This document shows positions 55,085 through 64,000 of a stretch of DNA of 64,000 bases, in pieces. This DNA is from Turicibacter faecis (GTDB taxonomy: Bacteria > Bacillota_I > Bacilli_A > MOL361 > Turicibacteraceae). The stretch lies in contig NZ_AP028127.1 in assembly GCF_037076425.1 (NCBI RefSeq), positions 1,270,001 to 1,334,000 of the forward strand, given 5' to 3'. The notes under the pieces are model-generated. The model did not search any database and was not told where the DNA came from. It saw only the letters and a program-made list of their open reading frames with translations. A program made the translations under genes and the position numbers. The stretch's first letter is position 1, and every line of letters starts with the position of its first letter.

Positions 55085-56017
55085 TTAGGCTGATTGAGGC
55101 ATAGCCACAATCGCTATCCAACCATTTTTTTCTTTAATTTGACAAATCTTAAATTGATGATGATTTAATGCTTCAACCACCAATTCCTTCTCATGTTCAA
55201 CGATTCCCGAACAAATAAAAGGACGATTAGATGGTAAAACTTTTTTGACATCAGCTAACATTCCAATGATAATTGGCGCTAAGATATTAGCCACCATAAG
55301 CGTCGGTTTTTCATCTAGTGCATTTACACCATCAATTAAATTATTTTTTTCAACACATATATTTTGACAGTGATTTAATGCAACATTTTCTTTCGCTCGA
55401 ATAACAGCCATCGCATCCAAATCCACCGCATACACTGATTTTGCACCTAATTTAGAAGCTGCAATCGCCAAAATTCCTGATCCGGTTCCAACATCTACGA
55501 CCACTTGATTTTGATCAACATACTCTTCAATTAACTCTAAACAAAGCTGTGTAGTTTCGTGGGTTCCAGAACCAAAAGCCATACCTGGATCTAACATAAT
55601 TTCAACTACATTAGGATCAGTTGTTGGTTCTAACCATGACGGTTTAATCACTAAACGCTCCGTAATTTCGATAGGTTGATAATGTTTTTTCCAACTATTG
55701 GCCCAGTCCTCCTCATCTAACTGACGAATTTGAAGGAGTTGTTGCGATTCATTTAAATTTAATAATTGCGTCCTTACATATTCTAATTGATGCTCGATAT
55801 CAGGAGTTACGGCAAGATATCCCTTTATAACAACCCCTTCTTTCGGATAATCATCGGGATTAAGACGATAAATCTCACCAAATTGATCTTCATGCGCCTC
55901 TGTTAATGTATGAGAGTCCTCAACTAGAACCCCTTTTGAACCAGCTTCAATAAAAATATTGCTGACTAAATCGTAAGATTCATGACTCGTATGAAAACTT
56001 AATTCCAACCAGTTCAT
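55085..56017 (-). CDS. prmA: Ribosomal protein L11 methyltransferase PrmA
   Basis: Trimethylates ribosomal protein L11. The 310-residue protein has an N-terminal substrate-recognition domain (about 1-90), the ELDEEDWANSWKKHY region, and a class I SAM domain with DPGMAFGSGTHETT, VVDVGTGSGILAIAASKLGA and NILAPII. It follows dnaJ after a terminator, so readthrough or its own promoter drives it. Confidence 0.95.
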   Translation of the reverse strand: MNWLELSFHTSHESYDLVSNIFIEAGSKGVLVEDSHTLTEAHEDQFGEIYRLNPDDYPKEGVVIKGYLAVTPDIEHQLEYVRTQLLNLNESQQLLQIRQLDEEDWANSWKKHYQPIEITERLVIKPSWLEPTTDPNVVEIMLDPGMAFGSGTHETTQLCLELIEEYVDQNQVVVDVGTGSGILAIAASKLGAKSVYAVDLDAMAVIRAKENVALNHCQNICVEKNNLIDGVNALDEKPTLMVANILAPIIIGMLADVKKVLPSNRPFICSGIVEHEKELVVEALNHHQFKICQIKEKNGWIAIVAMPQSA

Positions 56018-56146
56018 TACTTCACCTCTATTTCAAATTATTGAGCTAGTATCACTTACAATCATTTTATAACATTCTAGCCACTTTTTATATTTTTTTA
56101 TTATATCATAAAATAATCTAAACATAAAATTTTGTCATTCATCGCT

Positions 56147-56185
56147 TAAAAAAGAGGTTGCAAGATCATTATCTCACAACCCCTT
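56147..56185 (-). terminator. Terminator of dnaJ
   Basis: Imperfect stem GGGTTG.GAGAT / ATCT.GCAACCT on the minus strand (about 56152-56185), followed by six T (with interruption). Confidence 0.7.
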
Positions 56186-56188
56186 CAC

Positions 56189-57331
56189 TTATTTAAAAGC
56201 TTTTTTTAATCGATCCCAAATTGACCCTGTTTTATCCTCTAACTGATCAAATTCATTCAATAGTTCTCTTTGACGATGATTTAATTTCTTTGGAACAACA
56301 AGTTTTACTTTAACGTAAAGATCACCTGTCATCTCACGGTTAATGTATTTAATTCCCTTATTACGTACCCTAAATTCTGTTCCTGGTTGTGTTCCTTCTG
56401 GAATTTTCAACGCGACCTTACCGTTTAAGGTTGGTACTTCAACCTCGGCACCTAGGGCTGCTTGAGAGAATGAAATTGGAATTTCACATCGAAGGTCATA
56501 GCCATCTCTGACAAAGAAGTCATGTGGTAAAACACGGAATGCAACATATAAATCTCCGCTTGGACCACCATTTCTACCTGCCTCTCCTTGACCACTTAGG
56601 CGAATTTGTTGTCCATCATCAATTCCCGCAGGAACCTTAACCTCAATTGTTTTTGTTTTATTGACTGTTCCACGTCCGTGACAAGCATCACAACGGTGTT
56701 TAATTTTCTTACCATCTCCGTGACAATCCGGACAAACACTTTGTGTTTGAACTCGTCCTAAAATAGTATTTTGGACTTCTGTTACACGTCCGCTACCGTT
56801 ACATCTTGTACATGTTTCAATATCATCTTTTGAGCGAGCACCACTTCCACCACATTTTGTACACTCTTCTTCACGTGTCACTGAAATTTCTTTTGTTGCA
56901 CCAAAGGCTGCCTCTTCAAAAGAAATAGTAATCGATTGTTGTAAATCATTTCCTCGTTGTGGAGCATTCGGATTTCGGCGGCCGGCTCCGCCACCAAATC
57001 CTCCGAAGCCTCCTCCAAACATACTTTCAAAAATATCCCCGATATCCTCGAAGCCTCCGGCTCCACCGAATCCGCCAAATCCTCCGAAGCCACCGGCTCC
57101 ACCGAATCCTTCAGCTCCAGCGTGTCCAAATTGATCATAAGCCGCACGTTTTTGTTCGTCACTTAAAACATCATAGGCTTCCTGTACTTCTTTAAATTTT
57201 TCTTCCGCATTTTCCTCTTTCGAAACGTCCGGATGGTATTGTTTTGCCAATTTACGATATGCACGTTTAATTTCGATATCACTTGCCGTTTTTGAAACCC
57301 CAAGGATTTCATAATAATCACGTTTTGCCAC
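56189..57331 (-). CDS. dnaJ: Chaperone DnaJ
   Basis: Co-chaperone that delivers substrates to DnaK and stimulates its ATPase. The 380-residue protein has the J domain with HPD (about 33-35), a long Gly/Phe-rich region (about 75-120), four CxxCxGxG zinc motifs (about 158-218) and the C-terminal substrate-binding domain, the type I DnaJ layout. It follows dnaK past a terminator-like hairpin. Confidence 0.97.
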   Translation of the reverse strand: MAKRDYYEILGVSKTASDIEIKRAYRKLAKQYHPDVSKEENAEEKFKEVQEAYDVLSDEQKRAAYDQFGHAGAEGFGGAGGFGGFGGFGGAGGFEDIGDIFESMFGGGFGGFGGGAGRRNPNAPQRGNDLQQSITISFEEAAFGATKEISVTREEECTKCGGSGARSKDDIETCTRCNGSGRVTEVQNTILGRVQTQSVCPDCHGDGKKIKHRCDACHGRGTVNKTKTIEVKVPAGIDDGQQIRLSGQGEAGRNGGPSGDLYVAFRVLPHDFFVRDGYDLRCEIPISFSQAALGAEVEVPTLNGKVALKIPEGTQPGTEFRVRNKGIKYINREMTGDLYVKVKLVVPKKLNHRQRELLNEFDQLEDKTGSIWDRLKKAFK

Positions 57332-57372
57332 GTCTTTACCCTCCTCTTCTTCTACTTTCCTAACTATATCAT

Positions 57373-57409
57373 AAAAAAAGTCAAAGTCATAGTAGACTTT
57401 GACTTTTCA
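57373..57409 (-). terminator. Terminator-like hairpin between dnaK and dnaJ
   Basis: 11-bp stem AAGTCAAAGTC / GACTTTGACTT (57378-57405) followed on the minus strand by seven T. It would attenuate dnaJ relative to dnaK. Confidence 0.8.
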
Positions 57410-57417
57410 CTTTTTTA

Positions 57418-59232
<1,815 letters not shown>

Positions 59233-59251
59233 TCATCCTCCTAATCTATTT

Positions 59252-59809
59252 TTATTCGCTTACTTTCACCATCGACGGGCGAATCACGCGATCTTTTAAC
59301 TTATATCCTTTTTGTAACTCTTGTAAAACAATACCTGAAGCTACACCTTCAACAGACTCCTGCATCACCGCTTGGTGAACAGTTGGATCGAAAGCCACAC
59401 CTTCTGCTTCGATGACTTCAACGCCTTCTTGTTTTAACGCCTCTACAAGTTGAGCGTGAATCATCTTAAAGCCTGTTAAAAATGTTTTTGTACTTTCATC
59501 TTCAACGGTTGTCGCTAAAGCGCGCTCAAAGTTATCAATCGCTGGAATAATGCTTGTTACGATTGATTGGGAACGATACTTCATTTCACGTGTACGTTCT
59601 TCATTCATTCGACGTTTAAAGTTTTCAAGCTCAGCAGCATTTCTTAATAATTGATCTTTTAAATCTTCAATTTGTTGCTTTAAACTTTCTGTTTCCGAAA
59701 CTTCTTCAACAACTTCTGTTGTCTCTTCATTTTCTTGACAACACGTTGATTCATTTTCTTCGATAGTTGTTTCGTCTAATTCCTCAACTGATTGGGCTTC
59801 CTTATTCAA
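59252..59809 (-). CDS. grpE: Nucleotide exchange factor GrpE
   Basis: Releases ADP from DnaK. The 185-residue protein has an acidic, unstructured N-terminus (with two adjacent Cys), a long helix (about 45-90), and the conserved ALATTVEDES...VAFDPTVHQAVMQESVEGVASG and YKLKDRVIRPSMVKVSE end. Start chosen at TTG 59809, eight nt from AGGAGG; GTG 59818 lies within the SD. It follows hrcA by 12 nt. Confidence 0.94.
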   Translation of the reverse strand: MNKEAQSVEELDETTIEENESTCCQENEETTEVVEEVSETESLKQQIEDLKDQLLRNAAELENFKRRMNEERTREMKYRSQSIVTSIIPAIDNFERALATTVEDESTKTFLTGFKMIHAQLVEALKQEGVEVIEAEGVAFDPTVHQAVMQESVEGVASGIVLQELQKGYKLKDRVIRPSMVKVSE

Positions 59810-59821
59810 TCGTCCCACCTC

Positions 59822-60844
59822 CTATTTATATAAATCAGACATAATGCGAGCGACCTGTTCTAACAGAGGAATAATCTTGCGATATTCCATTCGAGTGGGT
59901 CCCAAAACGGCAATCTTACCAAATTCATAATCATTAATTTGATAAGGAACTGTAATGAGTGTACAATCCTCCATCGCCTTAATCTCATTTTCCTGTCCAA
60001 TTTTGACCGTTAATTGGTGGCTATCTTCATCGGCCTCTATCACTTTAACAATTTCGTCGGCTTCTATCATATTAAATAAATGATAAGCTTTATCTAAATC
60101 GTTAAATTCGGGTTGCTTCAGTATATTTGATTTTCCACTTAAAATATAGTTATGTTGATTTAATGACTGAGTCAAAAGTTGTAACATGGCATACATAATC
60201 TCTTCCTTATAAGAAATGAAATCATGCAGTTGATTTTCAAAACTCTCAGTCAATTTTTCTTGAACCCGACCGATGTATTCACCGACTAATAATTCATCGA
60301 GCGCCTTAATAATAGTCTCCATTCGTGCAATGTCCATATCTTCAGGTAATGTAACTGTTCGGCTTTCAACATGCCCTTGATCCGTAATTAAAACAAATAC
60401 CGCTTGGCGTGCAGAAATTGGAACAAACTGAATTTTTTTCACCCGACTGTAATCCCTAGAGGGACCAAGTAAAATAGACGTATAATTTGTTAAGCTTGAT
60501 AGGAGACGCACCGCTTCTTTAATTGTGGTTTCGCGCTCAAATTGTTTTTGTTCTAACAATTGTTTAAATATTCCTACCTCTGGTGTCGTTTCTATTGGTT
60601 CTTGATTGATGATAAAATCTACATAATAACGATAACCCTTTTGACTAGGAACACGTCCACTTGATGTATGAGTTTTTTCAATAAATCCTAAATCCTCTAA
60701 ATCAGCCATATCATTACGGATAGTAGCCGCGGAGAAATTCAAATCCTCCTTTTTAGAAAGGACCCTAGAACCAACAGGTTGTGCAGTCTGTATGAACTCT
60801 TCTACAATTGCCTTTAAAACTAATATCTGCCGTTCTGTTAGCAA
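59822..60844 (-). CDS. hrcA: Heat-inducible transcription repressor HrcA
   Basis: Represses class I heat-shock genes by binding CIRCE. The 340-residue protein has an N-terminal winged helix (SAATIRNDMADLEDLGFIEKTHTSSGRVPSQKGYRYYVD) and a C-terminal GAF-like dimerisation domain ending ARIMSDLYK. Start chosen at TTG 60844: it gives MLTERQ as in Bacillus (MLTNRQ) and sits 6 nt after GAGGTG; an upstream GTG overlaps CIRCE. It is first in hrcA-grpE-dnaK-dnaJ and so represses itself. Confidence 0.95.
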   Translation of the reverse strand: MLTERQILVLKAIVEEFIQTAQPVGSRVLSKKEDLNFSAATIRNDMADLEDLGFIEKTHTSSGRVPSQKGYRYYVDFIINQEPIETTPEVGIFKQLLEQKQFERETTIKEAVRLLSSLTNYTSILLGPSRDYSRVKKIQFVPISARQAVFVLITDQGHVESRTVTLPEDMDIARMETIIKALDELLVGEYIGRVQEKLTESFENQLHDFISYKEEIMYAMLQLLTQSLNQHNYILSGKSNILKQPEFNDLDKAYHLFNMIEADEIVKVIEADEDSHQLTVKIGQENEIKAMEDCTLITVPYQINDYEFGKIAVLGPTRMEYRKIIPLLEQVARIMSDLYK

Positions 60845-60858
60845 TGTAAACACCTCTT

Positions 60859-60885
60859 TTAGCACTCCTCATCATCAAGTGCTAA
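60859..60885 (-). promoter_or_regulatory. CIRCE operator 1 (downstream of the start of transcription)
   Basis: TTAGCACTC, 9-nt spacer, AAGTGCTAA; consensus is TTAGCACTC-N9-GAGTGCTAA, one mismatch. Confidence 0.95.
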
Positions 60886-60889
60886 TACA

Positions 60890-60918
60890 ATTATATATCT
60901 TCCTATTAGCACTGTCAA
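60890..60918 (-). promoter_or_regulatory. Sigma-A promoter of the hrcA-dnaK operon
   Basis: Perfect minus-strand -35 TTGACA (60913-60918), 17-nt spacer, perfect -10 TATAAT (60890-60895). The -35 lies inside CIRCE 2. Confidence 0.92.
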
Positions 60919-60932
60919 CAATTAAGTGCTAA
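60906..60932 (-). promoter_or_regulatory. CIRCE operator 2 (overlapping the -35)
   Basis: TTAGCACTG, 9-nt spacer, AAGTGCTAA; two mismatches to the consensus, one in each arm. Confidence 0.9.
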
Positions 60933-60987
60933 TTTTTTTATTTTCTATTTCATTTTATTCTTTTACCCTATCCCCTCTGTTTAAACA

Positions 60988-61027
60988 TAAAAAAAGAGGC
61001 TACTTCTTCAGTATATCCTCTTTTTTC
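60988..61027 (-). terminator. Terminator of trxA
   Basis: Stem AAAAAAGAGG / CCTCTTTTTT with a 17-nt loop, just after the trxA stop region; seven T follow on the minus strand. Confidence 0.7.
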
Positions 61028-61034
61028 TTTTTTA

Positions 61035-61349
61035 TTATTTATTTGTTTCAATTAATGATAATAATGAAGCTTTTGGTTGGAAACCTACCGTTTGTTGAAT
61101 AGCTTGACCATCTTTAAACAAAATTAATGTTGGAATTGACATGACTTGATATTCTGCTGCCACTTCTTTACAATGATCAACGTTAACTTTTACAACCTTC
61201 GCTGTTTTTTCAACTTCCTGTGCTAATTCGTCTAAAACAGGAGCGATCATTTTACAAGGCCCACACCAATCGGCATAAAAATCAACTAATACTAATCCAT
61301 CTGCAATTTCATTTGCAAATGACTCTTCTGTCGCATGAATAACTGACAT
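61035..61349 (-). CDS. trxA: Thioredoxin
   Basis: Cytosolic disulfide reductase, 104 residues. The active site WCGPCK (Cys29, Cys32) and the cis-Pro in MSIPT are intact, with the FKDGQ turn. Promoter candidate at 61385-61412 and SD GAGGAGG. In Bacillus it neighbours mutS2; here a GNAT gene lies between them on the opposite strand. Confidence 0.97.
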   Translation of the reverse strand: MSVIHATEESFANEIADGLVLVDFYADWCGPCKMIAPVLDELAQEVEKTAKVVKVNVDHCKEVAAEYQVMSIPTLILFKDGQAIQQTVGFQPKASLLSLIETNK

Positions 61350-61384
61350 CTATATTCCTCCTCTTATCTTTCTTTCTAAAATTA

Positions 61385-61412
61385 AGTATAACATATTCCC
61401 ATGAAATTACAA
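61385..61412 (-). promoter_or_regulatory. Promoter of trxA
   Basis: Minus-strand -35 TTGTAA (61407-61412), 16-nt spacer, -10 TATACT (61385-61390). Confidence 0.55.
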
Positions 61413-61589
61413 ATACCTTGCACTTTCTTTCCTATTATCTCACAATATTTTAAATCTATCCTCATTCATTAGATGAAATGTAAATCCTACAGCTTTAGAT
61501 TGATATTGCTTCGCCTTCTCTTTAATTCTTTAATTTAAGATACAGGCAATGGTTCCTCACCCTCAAATACTTATCATTTTCTTCTATAC

Positions 61590-61619
61590 TTGACAAGATT
61601 CCTCAGCGGTTTTTATAAT
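61590..61619 (+). promoter_or_regulatory. Promoter of GNAT gene
   Basis: Perfect TTGACA (61590-61595) and perfect TATAAT (61614-61619), spacer 18 nt. Confidence 0.7.
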
Positions 61620-61648
61620 AATTTTAATAAGTAAAAGGAGGAATACGT

Positions 61649-62089
61649 ATGTTGACATTTACCGAAATAACACCCCAAGATATTAAGGAATTAGCCCAAC
61701 TCTTTATTGAGACATTTAATAGTAGTCCATGGAATGAGCAATGGACGACGGAGACCGCCGAAAAAAGATTATCTCAAATGATTCATGTGGAATCCTTTTA
61801 CGGTTTGAAAGCTTTTTTTGATGGGGAGCTATGCGGCTTAATTTTAGGTTGTATGGAACAGTACGATCATCATATTAATTTTTATCTACGAGAATTTTGC
61901 ATTAAAAACTCTTTACAGGGGAAAGGAATTGGAACACTTATTTTAAAAACCTTTGAGGAAAAACTGATTCAAAATGATGTTAAAGAACTTTACTTATGTA
62001 CAGCTAGAAACAGTACTGCTGAACTCTTTTATCACAAAAATAAATATGAGGAAGATAAAAAGTTGTTACTTCTCTCTAAGCAACTCTAA
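61649..62089 (+). CDS. GNAT-family N-acetyltransferase
   Basis: 146-residue acetyltransferase fold. The acetyl-CoA loop reads LQGKGIGTLIL (about 91-101), preceded by the beta strand LREFCI and followed by TARNSTAELFYHKNKYEE, the usual motif A/B order. Length fits single-domain GNATs. SD AGGAGG lies 7 nt before the ATG, with a consensus promoter. The substrate cannot be told. It separates trxA from mutS2. Confidence 0.85.
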   Translation: MLTFTEITPQDIKELAQLFIETFNSSPWNEQWTTETAEKRLSQMIHVESFYGLKAFFDGELCGLILGCMEQYDHHINFYLREFCIKNSLQGKGIGTLILKTFEEKLIQNDVKELYLCTARNSTAELFYHKNKYEEDKKLLLLSKQL

Positions 62090-62115
62090 TCCCGATTTTC
62101 TCTCGATCTTATTCA

Positions 62116-62152
62116 AAAAGCTGACTTCAACAATGGGTTGAAGTCAGCTTTT
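62116..62152. terminator. Bidirectional terminator between GNAT gene and mutS2
   Basis: Perfect 16-bp stem AAAAGCTGACTTCAAC / GTTGAAGTCAGCTTTT (62116-62131, 62137-62152), 5-nt loop, T-rich outside both arms. Confidence 0.9.
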
Positions 62153-62157
62153 CATTT

Positions 62158-64000
62158 TTACTTTAACTCGACAACCGTCGCACCAGTTCCACCTTCACCA
62201 GCACCACCAAATCTGAATGAGGCCACATGTTTATTTTGTTTTAAATATTTATGAACACCTTGACGGAGAGCCCCTGTTCCGTGCCCATGGATAATTGTCA
62301 CCGTTTGATATCCCGCTAACAATACTTCATCCATATATTTATCTAAACGTAACATGGCGTCTTCATAACGTTCACCTCGTAAGTCAAGTTGAATCCCTAT
62401 GTCTGTTCGACGCTTATGAATCATTTTACCTTTAGCCGTATCCTTTTTCTTTACAGATTTACGTAAATACTCTAGGTCATCCGCCTTAATATTTACCTTC
62501 ATCATGCCAAGCTGAACCATCCATTCTCCATTTTTAGTTTGTTCAATTAATTCCCCTTGACGATTGAGTGAAAGTACCATAACTTCATCTCCCGGCTTCA
62601 ATGGAGCCTTGTTACGGGCCTTACGTTTAAACTGCTCGGCTTGCTTTGCCTCTGAGGCCTTTAAAGCAGTTAACTTCTCTGTTAATTCATGATCCTTTAT
62701 CGTCAAGTCTGCCGCCTTTTTGGCTTGGCGTAAATCAGCGACAATTTGTTCTGCCTCTTCCTTAGCCTGGCGAATATTTTCAAATGCCTCTTTTTTTATT
62801 TGCTCTAATAATTTTTCTCGCTCCGCCTCAAATTTAGCAATTTTTCGCTCATAGTCTAAGCGCATTTGTTCAACTTCCTGATTTTGCTGTTGAAGACCTT
62901 GAATTTCTCGATCAAGTTCTAATCCTCGATCCTCTAACTTAGTAATTAAATCCGTTAACTCTGTCTTAGTTGTTTCAACTCGCGTACGAGCTGCCTCTAA
63001 AATTGCCTCTTTTAAGCCAAGACGTTTGGAAATCTCAAAGGCATTTGAACGTCCCGGAACGCCAACTAACAGACGATAGGTAGGTGATAAAGTTTCAATA
63101 TCAAATTCAACAGAAGCATTAATTACATCATCACATTCATAAGCATAAGCCTTCAACTCAGGATAATGGGACGTTGCAATAGTCCTTGCTCCTCTGACCT
63201 TTACATAGTCTAAAATAGAAATGGCTAGCGAGGCCCCCTCTTTCGGATCTGTTCCCGCTCCTAATTCGTCAAAAAGAATTAAGCTATTCACCGTCAAGCG
63301 CTCCATAATACGAACAATATTAGTCATATGAGAAGAAAAGGTTGATAAACTCTGTTCGATACTTTGTTCATCACCAATATCAGCAAAAACATGGTCAAAA
63401 ATAGCTAACTGTGAAGAAGCATGCGCAGGAATCAAAAGTCCAGACTGCGCCATCAACGTCAGTAAACCTACCGTTTTTAATGTGACCGTTTTTCCTCCGG
63501 TATTAGGACCGGTAATCACAATTGTTGTGTATTCATCACCAATTTCAATGTCATTTGCGACCACTGTACGCGCATCAATCAACGGGTGTCTTGCCCCGAC
63601 AAGACGTATAATCCCCTTTTGGTTCATCTTTGGACGTATTCCGTGAATAAGGCGGGCATATTTCCCCTTAGCAAACATAAAGTCAATTTCACTTAAAACG
63701 TCGACATTAACAGATAATTCGTCCACAAACTTTTTAACCTCTTCTGTTAATGCCCTTAAAATACGCTCAATTTCGCGACGTTCTTCCACATGGTATTCTT
63801 GTAACTTATTATTTAAATCCACCACTTCTTTTGGTTCAATAAAATACGTATTTCCCGAAGACGACTGATCATGTACGGTTCCACCAAATGTATTTTTAGC
63901 TTCCGCACGCACGGGAACAACGTATCGCTCATTTCGAATCGTTACAATTCCATCGGTTAATTTATTTCGACGTTCAGCCACAACCTGATTTAACTTCTCT
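62158..64000 (-). CDS. mutS2: Endonuclease MutS2, 5' end cut off by window edge
   Basis: MutS-family ATPase with a nuclease tail, implicated in recombination control and ribosome rescue. The frame is open through the right edge (EKLNQVVAERRNKL), so the apparent ATG/GTG at 63981 is internal and about 170 N-terminal residues are missing. Visible parts: IVTIRNERYVVPV, Walker A TGPNTGGKT, Walker B LILFDELGAGTDP, the ATSHYPELK motif, a long coiled coil, and the C-terminal SMR nuclease domain with LDLRGERYEDA and IIHGHGTGALR. Confidence 0.96.
   Translation of the reverse strand, partial: EKLNQVVAERRNKLTDGIVTIRNERYVVPVRAEAKNTFGGTVHDQSSSGNTYFIEPKEVVDLNNKLQEYHVEERREIERILRALTEEVKKFVDELSVNVDVLSEIDFMFAKGKYARLIHGIRPKMNQKGIIRLVGARHPLIDARTVVANDIEIGDEYTTIVITGPNTGGKTVTLKTVGLLTLMAQSGLLIPAHASSQLAIFDHVFADIGDEQSIEQSLSTFSSHMTNIVRIMERLTVNSLILFDELGAGTDPKEGASLAISILDYVKVRGARTIATSHYPELKAYAYECDDVINASVEFDIETLSPTYRLLVGVPGRSNAFEISKRLGLKEAILEAARTRVETTKTELTDLITKLEDRGLELDREIQGLQQQNQEVEQMRLDYERKIAKFEAEREKLLEQIKKEAFENIRQAKEEAEQIVADLRQAKKAADLTIKDHELTEKLTALKASEAKQAEQFKRKARNKAPLKPGDEVMVLSLNRQGELIEQTKNGEWMVQLGMMKVNIKADDLEYLRKSVKKKDTAKGKMIHKRRTDIGIQLDLRGERYEDAMLRLDKYMDEVLLAGYQTVTIIHGHGTGALRQGVHKYLKQNKHVASFRFGGAGEGGTGATVVELK

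Overview
The window looks like core chromosome from a low-GC, endospore-forming Firmicute (Bacillota). Gene order follows Bacillus-type clusters, but several differences (an operon that starts at spoIIIAC, no spoVFB, a non-DAP-looking MurE beside a FemAB ligase, many TTG/GTG starts) point to a Turicibacter/Erysipelotrichia-like lineage. That placement is inference from gene content; no similarity search was run. Almost all genes are on the minus strand, so the layout is described in the direction of transcription, from right to left.

Right end (64.0-48.8 kb): mutS2 (cut by the window edge), a GNAT acetyltransferase on the plus strand, trxA, then the heat-shock operon hrcA-grpE-dnaK-dnaJ. Its consensus sigma-A promoter sits between two CIRCE operators. 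prmA, rsmE, mtaB and murE follow, then a FemAB-family peptidoglycan ligase on the plus strand, rpsU, yqeY and a DUF4825-like lipoprotein. The gap at 48.2-48.8 kb holds a cas-less mini CRISPR array (three repeats, two 36-nt spacers) and an unexplained long hairpin.

Middle (48.2-31.8 kb): a rhodanese (plus strand), efp, a decaying region with a 151-bp tandem duplication encoding tiny proteins, and a sporulation operon spoIIIAC-AD-AE-AF-AG-AH. That operon has a sigma-E-like promoter, lacks spoIIIAA and spoIIIAB, and its spoIIIAD can only be full length if translation starts at ATT. rpsT and an NAD salvage pair (pncA-pncB) are on the plus strand. A PspC protein, pepD, and the cluster gpr-spoIIP-yqxA-lepA follow.

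Left half (31.4-0 kb): a PHP-family histidinol phosphatase, hemW, truB, ribF, rpsO; then a complete type I restriction-modification system (hsdM-hsdS-hsdR) that separates rpsO from pnp, which are normally neighbours; then pnp and ylxY. Next is a compact dipicolinate operon spoVFA-asd-dapG-dapA behind a sigma-K-like promoter, an RNase J gene with a roughly 0.5-kb leader and an overlapping small upstream ORF, and spoIIIE. Two tandem BMP-family lipoproteins and the nucleoside ABC transporter nupO-nupP-nupQ follow, and the window ends inside mnmA.

Working together: the window carries parts of the engulfment and feeding-channel machinery (SpoIIP, SpoIIIA, SpoIIIE), spore-core dipicolinate synthesis and germination proteolysis (Gpr), set among translation, RNA decay and chaperone genes. 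The MurE/FemAB pair suggests that the aspartate-to-dihydrodipicolinate genes here serve the spore rather than the cell wall.
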